Part shown: positions 9,897 to 21,800 of the stretch, piece by piece
Layout: every line of letters begins with the position of its first letter
Numbering within the stretch: position 1 is the stretch's first letter
NCBI GenBank assembly: GCA_963682055.1
Contig: OY821744.1
Span: forward strand, 30,108,967-30,172,966
Origin: Primula veris
Taxonomy: Eukaryota; Streptophyta; Magnoliopsida; Ericales; Primulaceae
Length of the DNA stretch: 64,000 nt
Direction of reading: 5' to 3'
Position numbers and translations under genes: made by a program
Notes under the pieces: generated by a model
The model's input: only the letters and a program-made list of their open reading frames with translations
Database searches by the model: none
What the model was told of the DNA's origin: nothing

Positions 9897-12463
9897 AATT
9901 TTTAAGTATGATGAGAATAAAGATAAAAAGTAATGTTACGTGGGTTTTGGTTAGGGATGCAATAATAAAATATTAAAGTTGCAGGGTTTAATATTAAACT
10001 AAAAGAATTTGGATTCCAGTACAATGATTTCGAGGTAAAGTATTCACGCCCATTAGCATTAGACCTCCTTTTCTTCCGGTATTCGTAGTTCCGGAACTAC
10101 AAGTACAAGCGGTAGTACGAATAACCGTTCATATGTAGTCCCGACACTTCTAATACCACACCCCCATGCTATTGTAAATACTCCATTTCGGATCATTTGT
10201 AATTCCGTTTCACTAATAATTCCGACCATATTTAGCCACTCAAACTTGTTATTTGCGGGACCTACTGGATTTGAAATCCAATCCCACTTTAATCTCACCC
10301 AACCAAATGAGACATTACTATATTAACTATATGAATAATTTCGAGATCGGGAGAAAATGTTCTTATAAAGAGTTTATTTATAAGTGGATGTTGATATATA
10401 AAAAAATAAAAAACATACTTAAATAAATGTTCTGCATAATAAAAGGTATATATGTATCTAATTCAACTAATTAATACAATTAATATTCAATAGACAAATA
10501 CATGTATCTATGCAACAAGTCAAAAACATAAATCCAAAAGAGTTGTAAAGTCACGAATAAAGTCACGAAACTAGCATATTCATAAATTTAATAAAATTTA
10601 ACTAAGTACATATGTATTTAGAAAATTAGGTACATGTATTTAGAAAAATGTAAAGTAATCTAAAAGTTTATCTAAAACTTTTTTTTACATGTATAAATAC
10701 CAGATATAATATAACATAAATTTTCATTCACATTTTCTACCTAAATCAAGTTTATACAATGGCAGTCAAAGTTAAACGTACTCAAATTACTGAAAAAATT
10801 TGAATCGAGTTGTGCAAAATGAAAGAAGAAAACCCCTAAATTATAGCATAGATAAATATTTTAAATCGTCTTAATATTAATATAGCGATATATATATAAT
10901 TTTACATTTTTATGTAATTTATTCCTATATGGAGGCAAATTTGTTAAGGCGGTACCATAAAAAATCATGAAATATTACAATATGTAGACTATTCTTATTT
11001 TAAACTGCCACGAGTTAGGACCGAATATTTTTATTTCTATAGAGAGTTTATTCCTATACATAGAGTATTACTATAGAGAGGTTCTATTCTACAATCTATT
11101 TCTTCTAGTAATTATTACATTGAATATGAATCATGAAAAAATGATTTTTGACACTAAAAATACTTACATAATAATACTTTTTTGCCTAAATCAATATGAA
11201 AAACTCTTCACAAAAGCTACTTACAATTTTCTCTAGTACGTAACCATGTTTTAAATAAAAATAAGAGCGAAGTATCTCGAGAAAGCTTGACAACTTCTCA
11301 TAAATAACTAATTAGAATTATGTTTATGTAGGTTTTTTTTCTAAGTTATATGGACAAAATAACGAATCATTATATCATCAAGACATAGTTCATTTCTGAT
11401 AATTTATATTTTATATTTTTATCTTCAACATATGACAACAGTATGTAACAAATTTAAAAGTAAAACTCAATCATTTATTTTGGTTGCCTGTGTAGTATAC
11501 TAAGATAATAAACAGGCTGGCCCTGTTTTAGGCATGGCCAGAAACGTCCAGTCCTAACACCTCCGAAAAATCCTGAATATTAGTGGCCTCCGTTTTTGAG
11601 AAAAATATATTTAATTAATTTTATATAACATATAAATGTACGAATCATTGTTTGACAATTGTAAGGGTGTGTCCAATACGGTAGTTCCATGAAAAATATT
11701 TGTATTTTGCTAGTTTATGAGTTCAATCATTGCTATTAACATTTTCCTATTTATTTTATTTTATTTCATTACTAAATGAAATTATATAAAAGAGGCATTC
11801 TTATATGATCTTCTAAACTTTGGCTCCGGCCTTGCAAATAAATATACTTAAATCTACCAATATAATATATATTTTTTGTAATTTAAAAAAACATTTATTT
11901 TACGATCTAAGGGGAATAGAAATATCCGACATCTATCTTCCTATCGGTCCATCGTGTATCATTGTGCGTGAATGTGTAGGAAATAGGGTACAAGTTTTCT
12001 TAACTCATTCGTTGGCAAATAAAGGTGTTGAAAGAACTTGAACTCGACTAACCATTTCCATCATTAAAATAGTAATAGTAGGAGCAACATCGTTAATATA
12101 AATTCTGACTAACGAAGATAATAGTATGAACCAATCGATTGCACCTTTTTGATCAACAAGAAAAACATTTGTAGACACAATCTACAATAAAATAATAGGA
12201 TAGCAACAAGTGGTAAAATTCTGTAACAAACCGTATAATATCAGACAAACTGCTACTAAACTGTTGTTATGTGTATTTTTTTTTAGATATCTTCAAGTTC
12301 CAAATTGTAATGGTCCAACCTCTTAAATAGAAAAGAAGCATAGTATACCGATATCGTAACGTTTGTATATATCAGTAAAGCTGTCAAAATCAGAATTTCT
12401 GGATCGCCAATAACAAATGTTAATTAGTTTACTGAATATTTTCGAAAGAAGTTGGAGATATTC
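9897..12463. other. Intergenic DNA with an unassigned moderate-GC patch
   Basis: Mostly AT-rich non-coding DNA. A less AT-rich patch at 10020-10320 holds a 79-codon minus-strand ORF (10298-10059) with no motif I recognise; a low-copy repeat is more likely than a gene. Near 11515-11610 a 'ggctggccctgtttt' stretch resembles a hAT terminus, without a partner end. The ORF at 11820-12041 also has no recognisable content. Confidence 0.45.
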
Positions 12464-12481
12464 AGGGCGAAGCCAGGATGT
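12464..12481. repeat. hAT terminal inverted repeat (one end only)
   Basis: Reads CAGGGCGAAGCCAGGATG, the usual plant hAT terminus, 165 bp beyond the transposase stop codon and in the right orientation to be its 3' end. The 8 bp outside are GAGATATT. I searched 15072-19600 by eye for the opposite terminus and for a matching 8-mer and found neither, so the other end is lost or too degraded. Confidence 0.65.
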
Positions 12482-12645
12482 GTAAATGGTGGGTGCCAAA
12501 ATATACCAAAAAAAAAAAAGCAACTTAAAATAATAATTTTTCATACTCACCCATAATCTATATACCCCATTTAAGTGTTGTTGAACAAATACCAAAGCAT
12601 AAACACAAAAATTATTGCAAATAACTAACATGATACCTGATAAAA

Positions 12646-15071
12646 TCAAAAGAAATGAACCCGACGGCTGCTCGCATTCGCAAATGCATCAATGATAGTT
12701 TCCGTGCTAAATTTTGAAGCAATATCTTTCTCAATATACATCATCATACAATCTTCAAGATAATCGGCTTCCATTTTATTACGAATACTAGTTTTGATGA
12801 TATTCATAGCTGAAAATGATCTTTCTGCGGTGGCGGTAGAAACGGGAAGAGTAAGCACGAGAACCACAATTCTATAAACAAGCTGATATGTTGTAGACCA
12901 TTTTGTTTCTACCAACCATTGACAAAGCTCGGAAATCGATGATAAATTCTTGTATTCAGGAAGAGAAATAACACAATTCTCGTAATGTCGAAGTTCCAAT
13001 TTCAAATTACTTTTCTCAAACTCCGTAAAGTCTTCCGGATAAAATTTGTCAACAAGTAGACAAATATCATCAATTTTGAATATTGAAGAGTGACAATTAG
13101 GATTCAAAGTAGAACTAAGAACTAACAATTCCATTACTTGCTCATCAAAGCGACGATTTAGTTCTTGAATTTGAGAATCTATAGCACGATAGAAAATATC
13201 AACTCTATATCGGTCAAGTACTGAAAAGTTATCACGAGTGGGATCATACCTCGAAGAATATTTTGCATTCAAGTTTGGGATATCAATGTTGCGTGATTCA
13301 CAAAAGAGTTTGACGGTAGCAACCAAATCATCGAATTCATCATCTCTAAGATTTTGAAGAAGGCTTTTAGTAGATAAAACCATTGAAGTAGCCTTAAGAA
13401 TGTCTTGAGTTTTAGATTGCAAAGCTAGACAAAGAGAATTCGTGATTCCTAACATTGACTTCATAAGATGAAGTATAAAGACAAATTCAAAGGAAGTTAA
13501 TGCCTTATGTGTTGAACGAGCTTCTCCCTTTAGAGAAGTAGGTCCATCTTCATAAATATTAAGTAAAACCATGCAAGCAGCACTATACATTTTTATCAAG
13601 CTAGAAACAGACTTTAGGTGAGAACTCCAGCGAGTATCACCAGGTCGTTGCAGATTACCAATTTGATTTAATCCTCTTCCAGTCTCAAGCTCTTCAATGG
13701 AAATTAAGAAAGCAATATCATCGGCATGGGCAGCTTTCAACTCATCATTTCTCTTGCATGATGCACTAACAATATTCACGATCCGAAGCAATTTAGCAAA
13801 AAATCGGTCGACTGGAAGCACTTTTTTTGCTGATGCCACTAATGCTAATTGTAATCGATGTGCGAAGCAGTGAACATAATAAGCATATGGGCAATCACTT
13901 AATATCAAAGCTTGTAGTCCATGAAACTCACCCCGCATGTTACTTGCACCGTCAAATCCTTGTCCCCGAATATTCCGAATATCGAGATTGTGGTGATTGA
14001 GAACTGAGCATATGCTATCTTTTAGTGTCACTGCCATAGTGTTGGGAACATGAACAATACCAAAAAAAGCTCCCGTAAAACACCATTTTTATCAACAAAT
14101 CTTATAACTACTGCCATCTGCTCCTTTTTTGACGCATCTCGAGCTTCGTCCACTATAATGCAGAATTTAGCATGTCCAATTTCTTCTCGAATCGCCTCTT
14201 TCACTTTTATAGAAAAGATATGTAAAATTTCTTTTTGAATATCAGACGACTTGTAAGTGGCATTCTTTGGAACATTTATCAATGCTTTGGTGGCTTCTTC
14301 ATTATATGATGCTAATAAATCATAAAACTCAAGGAAATTACCACGATTGTTTGATGTTGATTTCTCATCATGCCCTCTGAAAGGCATAGCTTGAAAGGCC
14401 AATCTTCGAACCAAGTCAATAGAAATTTTTAAGCGAATGCGATTGTTAAAAACTTGTTCGGCAGAAAATTTTACAATCACCCTTTCAATATTTTGAGTTG
14501 GGTTTTGTATTTCCTTCCATTTATGTTCAGCGGTTCGATGACAAGAATCGGAATTAACACCTTCATGCAAACGAAAAGAACAAGTTTTCCCGCTATTGAC
14601 CTTCCTCCAACCATCAAAACCTTCAACAACAAATGCACTATGTCCTGCAAAACTAGACCCATCCGGAGGCGTAAAAAGGAAACAAGGAAAACAGAAAGCC
14701 TTGTTCTTGGCCACTGAATATTCCAACCACGAAAATAAAGCAAACCACGGAGCTTGAAATCTTCGAGGACGAGCCTTGGCGGATGCAAGAGTATACGGAT
14801 ATTTTTTTCCTAAATCGGGACGATTTGGACCATGTAGAGTTATGTACGCCCTACGAACTTCGTCACGCCTATTAACAGGATACTCCCAAATTTTTCTACG
14901 TAATCCAGGATCACGCTCTAGCGAATTGATATCAAATTCTACTGTGTCGATTCTTTGAATTTTTGTTGGAGGACTAGGCGTATCGATTGTCACGTGATCA
15001 ACACTACTACCAACATTCTCTTCCGTCGGAGAAACATTAGCTCTCTTAAAAAAACTATAGTAAACAACCAT
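12646..15071 (-). pseudogene. hAT transposase (ZnF-TTF / hATC, 'zinc finger MYM-type 1-like'), frameshifted
   Basis: A DNA transposase of the hAT superfamily in two overlapping frames. The first (15071-14028, 347 aa) has a TTF-type zinc finger with the motif AKNKAFCFPCFLF, then the DUF4371 part of the catalytic core. The second (14037-12646, 463 aa) continues the core (FDGASNMRGEFHGLQALI, YAYYVHCFAHRLQLAL). It ends in the hATC dimerisation region TATAERSFSAMNIIKTSIRN. The two frames join smoothly if one base is missing from the seven-A run at 14064-14070 (plus strand); as it stands translation ends in a short wrong-frame tail. About 809 codons combined, a normal length for this family. No other stop was seen, so inactivation looks recent. 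Without an intact 5' terminus the element is not expected to move. Confidence 0.85.
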
Positions 15072-15328
15072 TTTATTTTTGTGTCAATGCTCAAAACATG
15101 CAACGTATTATAAAATATTATCAAAACATATAAACCAAACAAATTATTCCCAAAATATACAATTGACCCAAATAGAAAAAAATATATATTTATCCTCACC
15201 TACCAAAAATTTCGCTTTCTCCTCTCTCTCTTCGCGCTCTCTCTTTCTAAATCATTATTTTTTTCACAAAAGACTACCTTATTTAATGTTAAAATTACTT
15301 CTAAAACGAAAAAAATAAAATTACAACA

Positions 15329-16010
15329 AAAAAAAAAGTTCAAAAAAGTCGAGAATCCGAAAAAACCCAAAAAAAGCTGAAAAAACCTTTAAAAAAGTCG
15401 GAAATCCGAAAAAATCCAAAAAAATGGTAAAAAAACAAAAAAAAACCAATAAAAATCAAAATCACCAAAAAATGAAAAAAGTTCAAAAAAGTCGAGAATC
15501 CGAAAAAACCCAAAAAATGCTAGAAAAACCTTTTAAAAAGTCGGGAACCCGAAAAAGCCCAAAAAATGGTTAAAAAAAGTAAAAAAAAAACAAAGAAAAA
15601 TCCAAGATCATAAAAAGAATAAAAAAAGTTCACAAAAGTCGACAACCCGAAAAAACTAAAAAATGGCTGAAAAAACCTTTAAAAAGTTGAAAATCGAAAA
15701 AAACTCCAAAAAAGTGGCAAAAAAAAAAAACCAAGAAAAATCCAAAATCACAAAAATATATAAAAATAAAGTTCAAAAAAGTTGAGAACTCGAAAAAAAT
15801 GGTAAAAAACAAAACAAAAAACAAGAAAATTCCAAAATTAAAAAAAAAAATGAAAAAAGTTCAAAAAATTCGAGAATCCAAAAAAACTCAAAATATGCTT
15901 AAATTTTTTTTAAAAAAGTCGGTAACCCGAAAAAACCGAAAAAAATGGTAAAAAAAAAAAACAAAAAAAAACCAATAAAAATCCAAAAAAAAATGAAAAT
16001 GAAAAAAGCT
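15329..16010. repeat. A-rich tandem repeat, period about 147 bp
   Basis: Units start with 'gttcaaaaaagtcgagaa'-type phrases near 15329, 15477, 15626, 15770 and 15857. The fourth unit is shortened to about 85 bp. Each unit alternates A-runs with gtcg.gaa.ccgaaaaa and tggtaaaaaa pieces. About 4.5 copies with many A-run length differences. ORFs across it are low-complexity artefacts. Confidence 0.8.
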
Positions 16011-17889
16011 CGAAAAGTCCGGAAAATTCGATTGTTTATATATTTTTCTTATTTTTTATGCATTCTTTTGTATTGTGTTTTTAATTTTTTGTATTATGTA
16101 TGTACTTTTTTGATTGTTTATGTCATTTTCTCGATCGTTTATACATTTTTTTGGATTGTGTATGCAACTTTCTCGATTGTGTATTCATTTTGTTAGATTA
16201 TGTATGGCTCTTTTTTATTGGTTATGCACTTTTTAATATTGTCTATACACTTTTTAAATTGGATAGACAATGGTGATTTTTCATTTTGTTTGCAAAATTA
16301 CATTGTGTATGCAATATGAAATCATCACTTTTTATGTGCAATGTATAACAATGTATTGTGTATGCCTGTATTGCGTATTCCCGTATTAAAAAACATGTAT
16401 AAATTATGTATTGTGTATGCATGTATTAAATAAAATGTATAAATAGTGTATTGTGTATGCCCGTATTAAAAAACATGTATAAACTATGTATTGTGTATGA
16501 CTGTATTAAAGAACATGTATAAAAAGTGTATTGTGTATGCATAATAAGAAAAACACAAAAAATGGACAGTGTCAATGGATACAGAATGTATTGTGTGTGA
16601 CTGTATTAAATAATGTGTATAAACAATGTATTGTGTATGTCTGTATTAAAAAACATGTATAAAATATGCATTGTGTATGTCTGTATAAAATAACATACAT
16701 AAATAGTGTATTGTGTATGCTCATATTAAAAAACATGTATAAACTGTGTACTGTGTATGTCTGTATTAAAGAGCATGTATAAATAATGTATTGTGTATGT
16801 CCGTATTAAAAAAATATGTATAAACTGTGTATTGTGTATACTTGTATTAAAGAGCATGTATAAAATATGTATTGTGTATGTCTGTATTAAAAAGCATGTA
16901 TAAATAGTGTATTGTGTATGCCCGTATTAAAAAACATGTATAAACTCTGTATTGTGTATGTCTGTATTAAAGAGCATGTATAAATAATGTATTGTGTATG
17001 CCCGTATTAAAAAAACATGTATAAACTGTGTATTGTGTATGTATGTATTAAATAACATGTATAAAATATGTATTGTGTATGACTGTATTAAAAAGCATGT
17101 ATAAACACTATATTAACAATTCAATCGGTATTTTTCATATCGAGGAACATAATATGTCAACAACACATCACTTTTATCCAAATGCGACCAAAAATCACAA
17201 ATTTTAGCCACCAAATTTTCAAAACTTATAACCATCTTAGAACTAGCAACCTTGACAACATTTAGATTGCACATCATCAAAACTGCCCATTGCACTACAA
17301 AATAACATAAACAAAACACACAAAAAGTGTAAATGGATAAACAATGTATTGTGTATGTCTGTATTAAAAAACATGTATAAAAGATGTATTGTGTATGTCT
17401 GTATTAAAGAACATGTATAAAAGATGTATTGTGTATGCATGTATTAAAGAACATGTGTAAAGATGTATTGTGTATGCCTGTATTAAAAAACATGTATAAA
17501 AAATGTATTGTATATGCATGTATAAAAAGAAAATGTATAAAAGATGTATTGTGTATGTCTGTATTAAAAAACATGTATAAAAAACATATTGTGTATGCCT
17601 GTATTAAAGATCATGTATAAAAAATGTATTGTGTATACATGTATTAAATAACATGTATAAAAAACACAATACATCTTTTTTGTGTATGGATAATAAACAA
17701 AACACAAAAAAGACTGTCTCAATGGATACACAATGTACTGTGTATGGATTTATAAAATAGCGTATGTGATGACCCATATTTCCAGGAAGAAAATTATGCG
17801 GTGCGGTGTTGTGCGTCAGTCCCACATTGCCCAGATATGAGAGTACTCATGTGGTATATGAGTTTAAAGATCTATTTTCTACCAATAGC

Positions 17890-17965
17890 GAGGACGGAAC
17901 TCCACAGTTAAGCGTGCTTAACTTGGAGTAGTACCAGGATGGGTGACCCCACTGGAAAGTTGTGC
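17890..17965 (+). promoter_or_regulatory. 5S rRNA-derived segment with Pol III boxes, left Cassandra LTR
   Basis: Contains the 5S internal promoter parts in order: A box AGTTAAGCGTGCTT (17907-17920), intermediate element GAGTAGTACCAGG (17927-17939) and C box GATGGGTGACC (17939-17949). These match plant 5S genes closely. The flanks do not match 5S ends and the segment lies inside an LTR, so it is not a 5S rRNA gene. Confidence 0.85.
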
Positions 17966-18029
17966 CAAAGCGGACAATATTGTTGATACGGGAGTGGTGG
18001 TTCGGTCTGTGGGGCCGGATCGTTACAGG

Positions 18030-18040
18030 TGGTATCAGAG
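18030..18040 (+). promoter_or_regulatory. Cassandra primer binding site (initiator tRNA-Met)
   Basis: TGGTATCAGAG lies two bases after the left LTR end. It is complementary to the 3' end of plant initiator tRNA-Met, as in other Cassandra elements. Confidence 0.88.
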
Positions 18041-18289
18041 TCTCTATCTGGCCGGAAATGGGGGACTAGCACAAGTGTGTGAGCCCCGGAAGGGCGACGT
18101 GTCCGACGAAGACGTCGTGCCTAAAGGGAGGGTGATTGTGACGACCCAGATTTCCAGGAAGGAAATTCTGTGGTGCGGTGTTGTGCGTCAGTCCCACATC
18201 GCCCAGATATGAGAGTACTTGTGTGGTATATCAGCTTAAAGATCCATTTCCTATCAACAAGGCCTTTTAAAACCGTGCGGCACAATAGC

Positions 18290-18365
18290 GAGGACGGAAC
18301 TCCACAGTTAAGCGTGCTTAACTTGGAGTAGTACCAGGATGGGTGACCCCACTGGAAAGTTGTGC
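18290..18365 (+). promoter_or_regulatory. 5S rRNA-derived segment with Pol III boxes, right Cassandra LTR
   Basis: Identical in its A box, intermediate element and C box to the copy 400 bp upstream in the left LTR. It has the same position relative to the LTR end. Confidence 0.85.
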
Positions 18366-18695
18366 CAAAGCGGACAATATTGTTGATACGGGCATGGTGG
18401 TTCGGTCCGTGGGGTCGGATCGTTACAGCGTATATAGCAATGTATTGTGTATGCATGTATTAAAGAGCATGTATAAACACTATATTGCGTATGTCTATAT
18501 TTAATAGCAGGTATAAACTGTGTATTGTGTATGCGTGTATTAAAGAACATGTATAAAAAAATGTATTGTGAATGCCAGTATTAAACAACCTGTATAAAAA
18601 ACACAATACATTTTTTTGTGTATGGATAATAACCAAAACACAAAAAAGACAGTCTCAATAGATACACAATGTACTGCATATGGATTTATAAAAGA

Positions 18696-18700
18696 GCGTA
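18696..18700. other. Unoccupied paralogous site of the Cassandra insertion
   Basis: The second higher-order unit reads 'ttataaaagagcgtatataa' here. This is the same context as the Cassandra site ('aatagcgta' element 'gcgtatatagc') with a single GCGTA and no insert. It serves as an in-window empty site that confirms both ends of the element. Confidence 0.85.
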
Positions 18701-18890
18701 TATAACAATTTATTGTGTATGTCTGTATTAAAGAGCATGTATAAACACTATATTGCGTATGTCTATATTTAATAGCATGTATAAACTGTGTATTGTGTAT
18801 GCCTGTATTAAATAATATGTATAAAAAATGTATTGTGTATGGATAGTAAAAACACAATACACTGTTATTAAAAAACAAAAAAAAATACAA

Positions 18891-21800
18891 AACACAAAAC
18901 TCTGTTAATATTCGGCATCTCGAGTCTATTTTGTTTCTTTATCAATCATATTATTCTAACAAAATACCAATTTCTGAAAAAATATTGAGAAAATAAGCAA
19001 CGCAAACCCAGATATATCGTCAACTAATTTCTTTAAAAAGTAATCCTATTTCATATACGATTTGAGACGAATAAAATCCGAATAAAACCCTAATCGAAAA
19101 CAAACTCGTAAATAACTCTGTATTTAAATCGATTTATGAAGAATAAACCCTAATTCGAACAATAAACCAGAGAAATCCGACGAAGAGAAACTGAGTATTC
19201 GAAACAATAAAAATACGGATCAAAATCGCCTAATTAAAATCGAATTTATGGTTTGATAGAATGATTCGACGGAGGTGTATAAAAAAAATTATTTTATATA
19301 GATGTTAATTATGAAGTTTATAGGGCGAGTGAGTTTGATTACAAATTACAGGAAGATAGATATATAAATACGTATACATAGATAAAGAGGGAGAGAGAGA
19401 GAGTATACGTATAGATAAAGATAGAGAGAGAGAAAAAAAGCTGTTAAAAAAATATAAATGATTTAGTATTTATAATTTTAATTAATTGTATGTTTTGGGA
19501 ATAAAGTATTGGGGTGTAACTTTTTGGTAATTAGTTTAAAATAGTTGTATATTTTAGTAATTTTTCCTTTATTTTTTACTTTGCAAATTGGTATTTTGTG
19601 TTATGTTTGCTTGGATTATATACCATAAGACAAGTGAAACCTTTTAAGATCTGTTGCAACCCTTTGCTCTCATATAGCTGCTACATTAATTTTAACCGCT
19701 CTTTGATCTGTTGCCTAGCAAAAACATGATTTAACGTTCAGATTCTCAATCAAAGTTATGAATTTAACTCAGAAGAGATTTATTTTGTTATTCTGATTTC
19801 ACTATAACATTTGCCATCGTGAAGATAGATGGTGTTCTACTCTTGTTAAATATCTAGATTTCAATGTGATGGGCGGTCTTGAAGGGGTGCAAATAGTCCG
19901 AGTTTGGAGTGGTCATCACATCTTAAGGGCAAATAATTTTCATAAAAATTACTACTTTGTACTAGTATGTTTTTTCTACTTATTTTTTGAATGACCAAAA
20001 TAAGTTTATGAAGGCAATCTATCAGGCCGGCTCTCTTCATGATATATGCCAGCTTGAGCTTTCAACCGAGTTTGTCAATGTGTTGAAACTTAAAGTCTTT
20101 GTTATATTTTCAAATGTGGGGAATGTGACTAGTGTGTTTTTTGAAAATAGAGATGATATTATATTTTCAAAATAACAAACCACAGCTGGTCAAGCAAAAT
20201 CACGGAAATAGCGTAAGTTACATTATCTATTGCTAATTTAGCTAACTAGTGGCCAACACCGTTTGACTAGTGTATTATACTCAAATCCGTTGGGTGCAAT
20301 TTGTACGTCGGGGGAAGTAATTGATGGAACTATCTAGAAATCAAGATTTGTTGTGTCCTGTGATGTCTTATTTATTATGCCCCATTAAGTCATCAATAAA
20401 ACAACATCAACTTTTGGGAATTTTTTCTTCTAAAAGTTGGGACGTGTAAGTATTAATCATGTGGGCAGCTCTTAAGAGAATTTTTTTCTTCTTCTAAATT
20501 CAAGAGTAATCAATTTGCCTAATTGATAAAGACATCACGCTTGTGAAGTTTCTAGTTCATTAGAACTTCATTAACTTTACCAAACACAGCTATACATATA
20601 TACTCTAAGACTGAATTAGGTAAGGGAAAGCCTAATAAGTTTTAAATTTTATAACAGTGGTTATTTAGAAAATGAAAACTAATGGTTAATGTGGATCTAT
20701 TCATGTGCGGTTCTAAATGACCGAAACTTAATTGCTTAAATATCATCATAATCATGAAATATAGGCCGGTGTATAAGTTATAGATGTTGATCTTCGCATT
20801 TGTACAGAAGGTTTTGAACCTTCTCTCAAAAATTAATTTTTTTTATACAAATTGTAAATGCTTTATTTTCCTAAAATCTGGATGGTTCAAGATTTTTTAA
20901 TTTCTAAGAAAAGTTTAATTTCTTTCAAATATATATAATGAAATCCTATACAAAAGTTTGTTCTTAATTTTTGCCCATTTGTATACAATTTCCTTTAATA
21001 AATCTTAATATTCCTTTGTTTCTCCAAGTTTTATGGTTGTCTTTGATTTGCGATGTGTTTTCTTTTGTGTTTCCTAGCTCATTGTTTTCACAAAAAAACA
21101 ATGTAGCCAAAAAATTACCTGTTTTTTTTTTTGTTGTTTTTTTTCAAATATTTAAAGAGATCCTGTACTCTTCATATTTTTATTAAGCCAATAGAAGTTC
21201 TTCATTCTTAGATTATCAAAAGTGAGAACACGGGACATTTCAAAAATTCATTAGCTCATACCATTAAACATGTCATGTGTCATGTGTGCGACAGGCCCAT
21301 TAATTTATAAGCATTTCGTGATCGAGTTAGACAGTATATACTATATACGAAGGATCAAGTGACGGTCCTCGCCTTAAACGGAGACATACTAAATACTCAA
21401 CCCATATAACGCCACATTTTAGCTATAAAATCTACAATTACTAGTACTTAGAAGTATAATTAAGAATGATTAAGAACACAACACGAGCTAAAATTACAAA
21501 ATACAGCTGCAGTTTTACATCTAAGCTGTTAAAACTCCATCTTATCATGAGGATATGCTGTGCAAATATTTCACTTGGCACTTCATTTGATTTGGTATTA
21601 ATTAAATCCCCTATAGCTAGCTTTACAGACTAAATGTCCTCAATTGCTGTATTTTTTTCAATATACATGTGACACTCTCACATAATTATGTAACAACGAT
21701 CTATCTCAACAAGAATAGTAACCAAATTAACCCATTGCTTCAACATAGTATAAGTAAGCAAATGCAATACAATATGGTTAGAGGCCAGGTCAATTTTTAC

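Larger units (their letters stand above)
17765..18427 (+). mobile_element. Complete Cassandra-type TRIM retrotransposon, TSD GCGTA
   Basis: A 663-bp non-autonomous LTR retrotransposon: LTR 17765-18027 (263 bp), a 109-bp internal region, LTR 18137-18427 (291 bp). Both LTRs start TGTGA.GACCCA and end ATCGTTACA. The insertion is flanked by a perfect 5-bp duplication GCGTA (17760-17764, 18428-18432). The internal region starts with a primer site (18030-18040) and ends in a purine tract (18123-18136). It encodes no protein. Each LTR carries sequence derived from 5S rRNA, the hallmark of Cassandra, so RNA polymerase III promoter boxes sit inside the LTRs. Movement would depend on another element's enzymes. 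The left LTR lacks about 28 bp found in the right one. Confidence 0.93.
16030..18890. repeat. 40-bp minisatellite array (tgtattgtgtatg...) with 269-bp higher-order repeat
   Basis: The unit is about 40 bp: 'tgtattgtgtatg', four variable bases, 'tattaaa', then 'acatgtataaa'. About 19 units fill 16352-17105 and about 8 fill 17335-17680. Diverged units precede them (16030-16350). An unrelated spacer lies at 17106-17334. From 17664 a longer unit (269 bp once the Cassandra insertion is removed) repeats at 18601. All ORFs here (for example 17429-17620) are periodic translations of the repeat, not genes. Confidence 0.9.

Noticed and set aside
9356..9905. 9-bp target duplication proving a Mutator-like foldback
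   Set aside because: The flanks agree at only 6 of 9 positions, which AT-rich DNA gives by chance.
10059..10298. 79-aa ORF as a small gene
   Set aside because: No motif or start context, and the composition looks like a low-copy repeat; kept only as an unassigned patch.
14050..14958. Plus-strand ORFs over the hAT transposase
   Set aside because: Antisense shadows of the coding frame.
16352..17680. CRISPR-like array (regular repeats and variable bases)
   Set aside because: The whole 40-bp unit is repeated with point differences. There are no unique spacers, and the DNA is plant nuclear; it is a minisatellite.
17890..18365. Two 5S rRNA genes
   Set aside because: Only the internal promoter part of 5S is kept. 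The ends do not match 5S RNA and both copies lie inside TRIM LTRs with a primer site between them.
17429..18890. Cysteine-rich repetitive ORFs in the minisatellite
   Set aside because: They appear in several frames and both strands with the period of the DNA repeat, and have no start context or homology.
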